Source: Lolium rigidum
Lineage: Eukaryota; Streptophyta; Magnoliopsida; Poales; Poaceae
DNA length: 64,000 bases
Reading direction: 5' to 3'
Assembly: GCF_022539505.1 (NCBI RefSeq)
Contig: NC_061512.1
Span: 250,620,510-250,684,509 of the forward strand
The notes beneath the pieces are model-generated. The model made no database searches. It was not told the DNA's origin and worked only from the letters and a program-made list of their open reading frames with translations. The translations under genes and the position numbers were made by a program. Of this stretch, positions 21,101 through 31,776 are shown piece by piece (the first letter of the stretch is position 1; every line of letters begins with the position of its first letter).

Positions 21101-21914
21101 CTACGCTTGGCTAGAACTTCACTTTCAGAAGATATTTATCTCCTGGTCTTCTTGTTCAAACTCATGGTCTCCTTGGTATTATACGGCAAATTGTTCTCTC
21201 CCACGAAAGAGACAGACCTTTCTGGAAATGGACAAAAAACGGAATATTCTCTGTGAAACCAATGTACAACTACCTTTGCAGAAATGGAGTTGATAGATCC
21301 TTCAGGAACTTGTGGAAAAGCAAGATTCCTTTGAAAATAAATTTTTTGGTCTGGTTGATCTGGCATAATGCAATTGCTACAAAAGATAATCTTTTGAAGA
21401 GAAGGTGGATAGGGAATGGGCGTGTTGTCGGTTCTGCCATAGAAATGAATCCATTTCTCACATTTTCTTTGAATGTGAAGCAACTAAATATGTTTGGAGT
21501 GATGTTAGCATGGCTATTGGAGCATCAGTCAGGCCTGGAAGCTTCACCCAGTTCTTTTGGTGGTTCCCTTGATACGTTCGTGCTTGTAGAAACACTCAAA
21601 TTGCTGGGCTTGCTGCTATTTGCTGGGCCATTTGGAAGTTGAGAAATAGAGCCTGGTTTGAGAAAAAACTTATCAAATCCCCTAACGAGCTAATTAGCTT
21701 TTCTGTTGTCTTTAGTTACTACTGGGTAGGTCTCCATAATCCTTCTGATGCAGAAAACATCCGGGCTGGAGCAGATAGTCTTCTTCGTTTAGCTACAACT
21801 CCTACAACTACTTCAACAAAGAGACGACCTACCAGGGGAGGTATCCGGCTGATTGAAGGACAAGGGGCAGAACCTGGTGTGGAAGAGATGGAAACAGATG
21901 AGGATGGCACCTGA
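18190..21914 (+). pseudogene. LINE ORF2: endonuclease, reverse transcriptase, zinc-binding domain
   Basis: It starts MIRANLNCRGVSKKGM at 18190, the usual start of the plant L1 endonuclease. An in-frame TAG follows after LLRE, then a frameshift into GLQETIKKDYS. Reverse-transcriptase motifs follow: a PDGIPAEFY block near 19560, FEKAYDKVNW near 19940, GVRQGDPFAPFLFN near 20105 and the catalytic YVDD (20253-20264). The zinc-binding part lies at about 21250-21500. At least four frameshifts or stops interrupt it, so it is inactive although the catalytic motif survives. Confidence 0.88.
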
Positions 21915-22182
21915 TCGATAGTCTGTTGGTCTTTTCCTGCGTTCACCTGGAGTAGCTTGTTTCGATCTAGGGGAGTCTGTTTTGATGTGTGCTCCTTTTC
22001 TGTTTTTGTGTTGATCATGTACCTTTAATATGGTATAAAACCTCCTGAACGCTAGCAGTAGGCGGCGATCCCCCCTCTTTCTTTTTTATCTCATGCTACC
22101 TAAAACCTTTGTTTTTCGTTATCGCGATGGTAATGAAAATCGATCCCATGTTGGATCGCTTGGAAAAAAACTCTCCCAAAAA

Positions 22183-23428
22183 TACTCCTCGGTGAGGCCG
22201 AGGAGGATAATTTTGCTCCTTGGCTGCACCCTAACACCGGAGAGCCCACAACAGCCCGCTGTGGGTCCTCCCCCGCCACCCTAGTTGTCAGCGGCAGCCA
22301 ATACCACCTCTCGGCCTAGTCACTGTGGTTCTCCGGTGCCGAGTCACCTTCCCCGTCGCTGCCGAATCACTCACCAAGTCCCGCCGTTGTTGGCTGGTGA
22401 CGATTCTCGCCTCTGCATGGTGGTGAGCCGAGCAAGCACTTCTCTACACGGAACCTACGGACGGGCACTTGTGCAGCAACGACAGGACCAGAAACCGCTC
22501 GATCTTGCTCGCCGTGTCGGAGTTCGTGCCTGGAACACACGGTCGGCTGCTCCAGGGACTCGAGCTGGAACACGGTGGACTGGAACGCCTGGAGCAGGTG
22601 CGCGATGATGGGCAGCGCCGACTAGGTGGCGGACGTGGAGCAGGGCGTCTAGCTCCTGGCATAAGGCGCAGTGCTAGCGCTTGCAGCAGCTGCAGTGGAG
22701 TTTGACGGTGGCGAGCTTCTTGGAGCCGGCGAGCCACGCGAGGTAGATTGTACTGAATCCATAGGTCTGCCGTCAAGCCTAGGTAGCGCCCCGCGTACTG
22801 GCGCAGAATGGGGGAGACGCTCGTGCAGGCACGCCGGCTGGGAGAGGCGCTTGGTCTTCAGCTTGGTCCAGCGGTGCGTGGAGCTTGGACTCCGGGGCGA
22901 CGACTTTGGAAGGTGGGAGCTTTCTGGTGTGCGGGCGAGCCAATAGCTCAGGTGATGGCCGGTGCCATGGTCATGAGAGCGGTGTGGTACTCAGCGAGCG
23001 GTGTGTTGTGGCAGTGGCGCGGGTGCCGTCTTGGCGGTGGCCCTCTCCTTATGTTGGAGGTGTTGAGGCATGCCAAGGGGAAATCCTCGCCCACCTTGGG
23101 GCTGCGGTGTCGGTGTCTACGGATGTCGTTCCCTTCTTTAAGGTGTTGTTGCGGTAATCTTGACCCTCCTTCGTGCTTTGGGCAAAAGCCTAAGATCCTC
23201 GGATCGGGTGGTGACCGCGCTCTTGTGTCGTGTTCTTCTTGAAGACACCACCTTGGAGTTCATAGTGTGCGGCTCTCCGTTGGTGGCGTGGTGGATGCAC
23301 GGTATTCGACGAGCTTTGCGCTTCGAGTGAAAACCTAAGATCCACGGATCAGACGGTGACGATGCTCTTGTGTCATGCTCTTCTTGAAGACACCGTCTTG
23401 GAGCTAGTTGTTCTTAGAATGGCGTTGG
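22183..23428. other. Unclassified GC-rich repeat, left part
   Basis: No gene can be assigned. Minus-strand frames at 22285-22800 read like coding sequence in pieces (for example LPIIAHLLQAFQSTVFQLES), which could be a captured gene fragment, but I cannot name a family. A 71-bp direct repeat lies at the right end. The unit is split by a solo LTR and resumes at 24623. Confidence 0.45.
23189..23404 (+). repeat. Direct repeat pair, 71 bp each
   Basis: The copies 23189-23259 and 23334-23404 both start cctaagatcc and share ctcttgtgtc and cttcttgaagacacc. They are 145 bp apart. Confidence 0.85.
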
Positions 23429-24622
23429 TGTCGGGGGGATGACCCCCGGTATGGCAAAGTCCTCGAGTTTACAAGCGTGCAGCATTTCGCGGATCAAGAA
23501 AAGGTGCCACGGATCAAAAGATATGAAGAAAACAGTAAAGATATAAAAGGAAAAGAATAAGCAACAGCAAGCTGGGCCGGCTTCCGGCTCCCGCCTGCGG
23601 CCCGCTCCAGATTGCCCTCAGGCCGACTCCGGCTGGAGCTCTCCTGGACCGGCTCCGGCTTGCGTGGCCTGGTCCAGATCCTGCCGGGGCCGACCGCCGC
23701 TCGGGCCAGCTTCCGGCTGGCGCGGCCTGCTCCCGCTCGGGCCGGCTTCAGGCTGGGCCGCCTTCGGTCACCTCCACCTGGGTCGCCCGGCTCGGGTCCT
23801 CGCTCGATCAGGAGATCGATCGATCGGCCGGCTCCTCCAACCTCCATGCAGCATCCAGCTGCTCCTGCCTGCTCCCCAGGAACGGCTCCACGTTCCAGCT
23901 CCTCTACGTATCTGCATGGTGGCCGGCTGCTACCGTCCATGCAGATATCAGCTTCCAGCTTCAAGACCAAAAGATAGGCACGAGACAAGATCAAGCATAG
24001 GATCCATCTGCCATACGTGAAGAGCCAGGCATAGGCGCTACGTGAAGACCACAGAGACATGGCATCGTGATCCTCTGCTACCGATTGTAAAGACAAGACA
24101 AGGCAACGTGCTACACTGCCAGGCTATCGATAGGCTTATGTAGAGCAATAGTGCTCCTGACTGTACACTATAGCCTACAGTTGATGGGACCCCAGTAGTC
24201 ATATCATGTACAGTGCATGTGGGCCACCACTTGTCCCCTGGGTGCCAGCCTTTATAAGGCACACCAGGGAGAGCCCTTCAGGCTAATGGCCAGCAGGGCC
24301 ATCGCTGCCCTCCCTCTCTCTCAGCTCACATACGAGCAGCCAGCCAGGCTCTCTCCAAGCCGGCCAGGCTCCCTCTTAGCTCACAGTAGCTTCTTCCTTA
24401 TCAGGAGAAACAGCTCAAGGAGCAACTGCGTATCGGATATATACTTGTCATATACATCGGACATGCGAGGAGTAGGGGTTTTACCTCCACCGCGAGGGCC
24501 CCGAACCCGGGTACATCACCGCGTGCTGTGTACCAATCCCGCATCCGGATACCGTCGACGCCCATACAGGAACCACCTCTCTTTAGCTACCCCGTAGCAT
24601 ATGCCGTGACGATACCACGACA
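23429..24622 (+). mobile_element. Solo LTR, 1194 bp, with 5-bp target duplication
   Basis: The ends are TGTCG and CGACA, a 5-bp perfect terminal inverted repeat. GTTGG immediately precedes (23424-23428) and follows (24623-24627). A TATA-like TTTATAAG at 24251 is consistent with plus orientation. No internal domain or second LTR is present, which indicates loss of the interior by LTR-LTR recombination. Short ORFs inside are spurious. Confidence 0.88.
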
Positions 24623-25254
24623 GTTGGCTCTTCGCTTGACGACCTCCGACAAGGCTTGCATTGTGCCTTGCTTCCTCGTCGAGTTTCCTGGCCTGGTGCT
24701 GCTTGTTGGTGTGTGAACAACAGGGGTCGATGCACAGTGGTGGTCGGTCGCTGGTGGCCCCACTGCGACGGGGAGCTCCTTGGACAACGTGCGTGTTCGA
24801 TGGCTCACTCTAGGGTGAGCCCTGGCCCGACACTATTGTTGTCTGTTGTCTTCTCCAATTCTTCGTAGAGTTCGTAAGGGTCGTGTCCGTTGTTCGCGTC
24901 TCATTGTAGCCGTGTTGGCAATTCGTGTATGTGTGCAGATATGTTTTGTAAGTTGGTTTAAGCTCCTTGTACCTTGTCATCGTTGAGGGCGTTATCAATT
25001 TAATGTTGGTCCTTGTTGGCCTTTGATCTAAAAACAAAGCCGAAGACGTCTAGGAGGGGAAACGAATCGACCCATGTCGTGCACCACCTGTCCTCAACTT
25101 CGTGGCGTTGTTCGCCTCCCACCGCTGTCCCCCTTCTAGGTCACTCTCGCCCACCCCGGGTTAGGGTGTGAAAGCCCTTGAGTTTGGCGGGATCGGTGTC
25201 AAGGATTTGCGGTTACAAGGGGATTTACTTTCTGTGTCCGTTGGGAGTGGTTAC
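24623..25254. other. Unclassified repeat, right part, and spacer
   Basis: This continues the sequence interrupted at 23428. The region 24830-25030 is T/G-rich (gtttaagctccttgtacc) and resembles the 3' untranslated end of a grass retroposon. No protein-coding signal is seen. Confidence 0.4.
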
Positions 25255-26283
25255 AGAGAACATACCCAGACCGACCATGGCAAGGCCTTCCCATGATCAA
25301 GTATGCTGAGGCACGTAGTGTATTTGATAGTATGGTTTAGATCAATGTCGGAGAGAGCAAGAACACACTCTTTTGGCGCGATCGGTGGATTAATGGGCGA
25401 GCGGCGTTTGACTTTGCCCCAGGCCTTTGTCTGATGATAAGCACCAGAACACGCAATGCCAGAACTGTCGTGCATGGGCTTCTCGGAAACTCCTGGATCA
25501 CAGACTTCTCTAGCAACCTGGCGACGAGGGGAGTGTTCGAGTGCCTTGCTCTTTGGATAACTGTTAGTGGCATGTCACGTGATGCCACGATCGCTGACAC
25601 CTTTACCTGGCCTTGGCCTGCCTCTAGAGTATACTCGGCCAAGTCCACATATACGATGCTATGCCATGGTGAGTTGATCTCCCAAATGAGAGACTCAATC
25701 TAGAGATGCCGCGCCACCTCGAAGAGCATGTTATTCATGTGGTTGGTTGTTCGGTACCGCATTTGGACTTCTGGCCGGGGCGTCAGGCATGGGCTACAAG
25801 ACAACTCTTCCCCTGCTACGTGTGCTTCTAGGAGGAGGACATGGGGGACCATATCCTACTACAGTGTGTTCACGCACGACAAGTTTGGTTCAACTGTGCT
25901 AATCACTTGGGAATCGACATTCAGTTGCCTACACCGAAGAGCTCGATCCAGGCTTGGTGGATTGCAGAGCGCGATATGTTCAGTGGAAGGGTGCAGAAGC
26001 AGGTTGACATGCTCCTGTACACCGCCAGCCACACACTATGGAAGAATAGGAATGCCTGGTGTTTCAGCAACACAAAGAATCCATTCACCGCATACCGCCT
26101 TTCATCCTTGATTCTCAGTGAATTTAGGTCAATTAGGGTTGCCAGAAGAGAGGAAGTAGGAGTTTCTCATAGTAGCACAAAAGAATAGTCTTTTTTCCTT
26201 TTTCTTGGAGTGCCTTAGCAGATATTCTTGTAAATATTTCTGCCTTCTATAAATTTATTAGGCGTTCATGAAATCTTGAAAAA
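25255..26283 (+). mobile_element. LINE 3' fragment (end of ORF2)
   Basis: Decayed plus-strand frames contain the LINE ORF2 motif NTLFWRDRWINGRAAF near 25370. A zinc-binding segment follows at about 25825-26190 (DHILLQCVHARQVWFNCANH, then WKNRNAWCF). A short A run at about 26278-26285 marks the 3' end. Stops and one or two frameshifts interrupt it, and the reverse-transcriptase core is missing. It is a different family from the 14.8-22.2 kb LINE. Confidence 0.8.
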
Positions 26284-26619
26284 AAGCGTTTCATATCTTT
26301 TATATTATGTCTTTGATCACTGTTGAAATGTTTACTTTTGTTGTTTGGGATAAGTGCATCTTTATTGCACATAGGTTGAATATAAACTCTAGTGCACGTA
26401 TTGTCATGATGCTGGCCATAGTGTTAGTATCTTAGATAGTATCATACATCCTAGGCCCACAAAAATGCTGATGTGACATCTAATTAAGAGCAAGAGATAA
26501 GATTAGAGTAACATAAGTAGATACTGTATCATAGCCCATGTTACAAGAAAAGTTGATGATAAATAGATCTTGTACACAAATTTGTATTGAGATTTTACAA
26601 AATAATAAATTTAGAAAAT
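26284..26619. other. Spacer with possible MITE end
   Basis: From about 26408 the sequence ctggccatagtgttagtatcttagatag resembles the end of a very common grass MITE family. No opposite end is found, so it is at most a fragment. There are no genes. Confidence 0.35.
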
Positions 26620-29600
26620 CATGATTTTTTCGAAATGGGGGGATCCCCCTCTGCATCAATTGATGCATACGGTTGTCTTTATTTAAATAAAATCAGTCTT
26701 ACATAAGTATTCAAAATATTACACATCACGGATCACAAAGGGTCTCAACAAAAATGAGCCACCGAAAAAGAAAGAAGGACATGAAGCGCCATTGCATCAG
26801 CATGTCAACAGTTTGTCAGCACACCATCCGCACCGACTGTAAAAATCCCGTGCTACCATCGCCAGTCGGTTGCACCCAATATCTATATCCGGACGCTCGT
26901 CCTCCGACTAGATAGTACCACATATGGATCCAATGGGTAGCTAGAGGTATAACCTGCAAAAATAATGAAAAACTTCTTTTGTTAAAAATGTAGTCATTAC
27001 GGACTTTCCATATTGACCACAGAACAACACATACCCCAACTCTAATGTGTTTCTTATCCTTTTTGGGAACCCCATTCAACCAATTCCCAAACATGTTTGT
27101 AATATTAGCAGGGGGTGGAAAATTAAAAGTCATGTAGATAATTCTCCAAATCAATTGTGTGAAAGGACATGAAATAAAGAGATGTTGTATTGTCTCCTCT
27201 TGATCACAAACACAACATTTAACGTCCCCATGCCAATTACGTTTGACAGGATTATCTTTTGTGAGAATAACTTTCTTATATAGAAACCACATGAATATCC
27301 TAACTTTCAGCGGTACCTTTATCTTCCAATTTTTTTTGTTGAGAAAAACCGTGTGATCATTAAGCAAGTCAGTGTACATTGTTTTAACAGAAAAATACCA
27401 GATGTGGTGAGATTCCATTTGAAAGTATCTTCCCGATCAGTTAATTGGACAAGAATTAATCGATGTAACATATGTGTCCACCTTCTCCATTTATTATCAT
27501 CCAAGGTTATTCTGAAACTAATGTTCATAGGATGTGAAGCTAACACATTCTCCACTATAACATTCTTATGATTAACAATATTGTAAAGCCATGGATATTC
27601 ATTGTCCAAGGACCTTTTTCCTAACCAAATGTCCTCCCAGAATCTAGTATTACCATCATTACCAACAAGAAAAGATCCTCTAAGAAAAAAATCATCTTTT
27701 ACATTCATTAACCCCTTCCAAAAATGTGAATCAGTTGGTTTTGCTGATACTTGAGAAAGCGTTTTAGAGCCCAAATATTTCTTATACAGTAACTCTTGCC
27801 ACATACCTTCTTCATTCATGATTTTAAATAACCAGCTTTTCTTTTTTAATTATAAATCCTCCACTCCTAGTCCCCCTTGTTCTTTTGGCCTACATATTAT
27901 ATTCCACTTGGTTAGTCTATATTTCCTTTCATGACCATCACTTTGCCAAAAAAACGTAATCTAAAGTAATCTAATCTCTTCCTAACTTCCTTTGAAATTT
28001 CAAGGAAAGAGAGCATAAACATGGGTAGGCTTGTGAGGATAGAATTATTTCAAATAAGACGACCTTCATAAGATAACATTTTACCAATCCAACTACTTTG
28101 TCTCAAATCGGTCTTCTACCGCTTTCCATTCCCTATTCCTCAACTTACGAAAATGGATCGGTATACCAAGATATCTAAAAGGAAGTGACCCTATGTCACA
28201 TCCGGAAAGAATTTTATAATCTTGTTCTCTCTCCTTCGCCTTTCCAAAACAAAAGATCTCGCTTTTATGAAAATTTATCTTGAGACCTGACAATTGTTCA
28301 AAAATACAGAGAACTAGTTTTATGTTCAAAGCCTTTTATAAGTCGCGTTCCATAAAAAGTATAGTATCATCCGCATATTGAAGAATAGAAACCCCTCCAT
28401 CCACTAAGTGAGGAATGAGACCGACCACTTGCCCATCTGCCTTTGCTCTTTTAATCAATACAACTAACATATTCGCGACAATATTAAATAGAATAGGTGA
28501 CAATGGGTCACCTTGTCCGAGACCTTTCCTGGTTTGAAAGTAGTCTCCTATGTCGTCGTTTACCCTAATCCCAACACTACCCTTTTCTATAAATTTCTGA
28601 ATCCAGTTACACCATTTCGGATCGAAGCCTTTTAATCATATAACTTGTTGTAAGAAAGACCACCTCACTTTATCATATGCTTTCTCGAAATATATCTTAA
28701 AAAGGATTCCATTCATTTTTTCCTATGAAGTTCATGTATCGTCTCATGTAGAATAACGACACCTTCAACAATATGTCTACCAGGCATAAAAGTTGTTTGT
28801 GTCGACTGGATAATATTTTCACCAATATTTGAAATTCGATTGGTTCCAACTTGAGTAAACACTTTAAAACTTACATTCAACAAGCAAATGGGACGGCATT
28901 GTTGGATCTGAATTGCATTTTCTTTTCTAGGAAGAAGAATAATCTTCCCAAAATTTAGATGAAATAGAGGCAGCTCCCCTCTTTGAAAGCTTTCAAACAT
29001 GGCAATGAGGTCAAACTTGATTATTTACCAAAAAAATTGATAAAATTCAGACGGAAAGCCATCTGGCCCAGGTGCTTTATTTTTTTCCATCTGCATTATT
29101 GCTTCGTAGATCTCCTTTTCGGTAAAATCCGCAGTCAAAATTATGTTCTCTTCATCCGAAACTTGTTTAGCATCATGGTTCATGGATTCAATGAATGTGC
29201 ATGTCACAGGCTTTGGTGGGCCAAAAAGTGATTTATAATACTCAGTTATATATTGTTTCAAATTTTCTTGTCCCATAATAGTTCTCTCATCTTGTTCGAG
29301 TTGGAAAATTCTTTTCCTACGATGTTTACCATTGGAAATGAGATGAAAATATTTTGTATTATCCTCACCCTCTTGTACGTGTTTAACCTTGGCTCGTTGA
29401 GACCATTTGGTTTCCTCGGTGCGACGTAGCTTTAACAAATCTTCATTTGCATTACGCAGAGTAGTTCTCTCATCATGTTCAAAGGAACGAGCTCTGCTTT
29501 TCAGTCTAAGATATCAATTATAGTGGAAAGCCTATCTCTTTCAATTTTGTATTGACTGCATAGGTTTCGAGCTCAGCCCCTAGATACTGTCTAAGATTGC

Positions 29601-30201
29601 GAATTTTGTTCAGCCATAATTCCATCGGATTATCTCCCTGAGAAACAGACGCCCATTATTGGTATACCATTTGATAGAACCCTTCCATCTTTAACCAAGC
29701 TAGTTCAAAGGAAAATGTTGATCCGTTCCCAATAAAAGCCTGATCCCCAGAATCTAAAATAAGTGGTGTATAATCAGAATCCGATCTAGTTAGAGCCCTG
29801 ATAGATACTAAAGGGAATTTCTGCTCCCACTCAACGCTGGCTAGAATTCTATCTAATTTTTCATATGTGGGGGAATCTCTGTGATTCGCCCATGTGAATT
29901 GACGTCCAGACAGAGTTAGCTCTCATAAATCTAAGCTTTCGATAATCGCATTGAAAATGAAAAGCTAACGAGTGTTAAAATTATCATTATTCTTTTCCTC
30001 TCTATGTCTAATAATGTTAAAATCCCCTTCAAAACGATCATTGGTAAAGCCCCATCTTCGCAAATACTCATCAATTCCGAGAGGAATTCTGGTTTGTGCT
30101 CTTCTTGAGCAGCCCCATAGACAGGTACCATTACCCATTTAAAATTATCACATTTAGATCTTACATAAAATTTCACACATCTATCGCTGCTAGTGTGAAG
30201 T
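26620..30201 (-). mobile_element. L1-type LINE, minus strand, 5' end missing
   Basis: Minus-strand ORF2 pieces run from the endonuclease (30176) through reverse transcriptase to the zinc-binding domain (26816), then an A-rich 3' end near 26620-26640. The 5' side stops exactly at the LTR beginning at 30202, so the LINE is truncated or interrupted there. ORF1 is absent. Confidence 0.88.
26816..30176 (-). pseudogene. LINE ORF2 (minus): endonuclease, RT, zinc-binding domain
   Basis: Read on the minus strand, there is an endonuclease fragment (29931-30176, VPVYGAAQEEHKPEFLSEL). A reverse-transcriptase N-part follows (29025-29438, with NKAPGPDGFPSEFYQFFW), then a block at 28713-29000, the catalytic YADD (28366-28377) and a thumb-like part (28093-28329). 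The connection and zinc-binding domains lie at 27319-27819 and 26816-27418 (CCVCDQEETIQHLFISC). Several frameshifts and stops separate the pieces. The catalytic residues are intact but the frame is not. Confidence 0.85.
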
Positions 30202-31775
30202 TGATGAAGGAGAATTTATGCGCAACGTTGAGTGGAACCCCAAGAGGAAGGTATGATGGTCACAACAGGAAGTTTTCCCTCAATAACAAACCAAGGTTTA
30301 TCGGCCAGTAGGAGAAAAACGTTCTCTCCTGGGTGTTGCGAACCAACTCGTGGCAGGGCGCACTGTCGGCGTCAGCAGCAACGTGGATACATGCACACAA
30401 ACAACCAAGTACTTTGTCCCCAACTTTCAGCGAGGTTGTCAAGCTCACTGGTTTTGCTGAAAACAAAGGATTAAACGAACCGTGTGGAAGAAGAATTGTT
30501 TGCAGAGAACAGAACAGGAAAATGATGTAGAAGATTGCAATTAAAAGAAGAAGGACCGGGGTCCATAGTTCACTAGAGACGCCTCTCCAATAAAATAAAT
30601 ATGCTGGATAAACAAATTACAGATGAGCATTTGACAAACAGAGATTCTACACTAATGGTTGGTGCAGAATACATGCTATGAAAGTATGCGGGCATTACAA
30701 CAATATACATAGACCATAATCCAACTGCATCTATGACTAATAATCCACCTTCAGGATTGCATCTGCGACACCCTCCATTATTAAGTTGCAAACAACGGAC
30801 TATCGCTTTAAGAAATGTGTGTAAAGTAAACGATGAAACTACTCTTGAATAGAACACCGTTGTTTTCTCCCTAGTAGCAACAACACATCTACAACCGTAG
30901 AGAACAAGGTCACTTCCCATGGTTAAATAGAGGCATGAACCCACTATCGAGCATAAATACTCCCTCTTGGAGTCGCTAGCATCTACTTGGCCAGAGCATC
31001 TACTAGGAACGGAGAGCATGCAAGATCATAATAACATAATACACAAATTAAACCAAAGCAATCTCTCTATAAATCGGATCCATATCAAACGAACATGTAG
31101 CAATTACGAATAGATGATCTTGATCATGTTAGGCAGCTCACAAGATCTATACATGAAGCACAACAAGGAGAGGACATCCATCTAGCTACTGCTATGGACC
31201 CATGTCCCGTGGAGGACTACTCAAGCATCACCTCGGATGAAGACATGGCGATGTAGAGGCCTCCAGCGATGATTTCCCTCTCTGGCAGGGTGCCGGGATG
31301 GACTGCAGAACCCTCCCGAACTAGGGTTTCGATTGACGGCGGCGTCGGAACTTTTCGTGGATGGAGGCTCTCGCCTCTGGGGTTTTCCCGATACGAGGAA
31401 TAAATAGGCGGAAGGGTGGAGCAAACGAGGCGACGAGGCGCCAGTACATAGGCCAGGCGCGGCCAAGGGTGGGGCCGCGCCTGCCCTATGTACTGTCACG
31501 TGGCAGCTCTCCTGCGCGTGTCCTTCTGGCTCCGTATTCGTCCCGGAAAAATAAGACTCTGGACTTTTGTTTTGTCCAATTCTGAGAAACTTTCATGTAC
31601 AACTTTTCTGAAACACAAAAATAGCAGAAAATAGAAACTGGCACTGCGGCGCCACGTTAATAGGTTAGTCCCAGAAAATGCTAAAAAGTATGAAAAAGTG
31701 CACATAAAACATATAAGAATTGTAACAAAACAAGCATGGAGCATAAAAAATCATATATACGTTTGGGACGTATCA
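30202..31775 (-). repeat. Lone LTR of TGATACGTC family, minus strand
   Basis: The minus strand starts TGATACGTCCCAAACG at 31775 and ends CTCCTTCATCA at 30202. The sequence is clearly related to, but diverged from, the LTRs at 1-6498. There is no primer site, interior or partner LTR, and the five-base flanks (gaagt and attttt) do not match. This is therefore a solo LTR or an LTR fragment whose right flank was altered by the neighbouring LINE. Confidence 0.8.
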
Positions 31776-31776
31776 A

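Larger units (their letters stand above)
14831..22170 (+). mobile_element. Full-length L1-type LINE, decayed, with 12-bp target duplication
   Basis: CTCTCCCAAAAA occurs at 14819-14830 and again at 22171-22182, directly after a short A run, which marks both ends of one insertion. Inside are a GC-rich 5' leader, a decayed ORF1 with a gag-like domain, and ORF2 with endonuclease, reverse transcriptase and zinc-binding domains, in the L1 order. Stops and frameshifts in both ORFs show it is inactive. The remnant at 6499-7361 is of the same family. Confidence 0.9.

Noticed and set aside
30202..31775. Complete LTR element between the two minus-strand LINEs
   Set aside because: Only one LTR is present and the flanking five bases do not match, so a complete element cannot be claimed.
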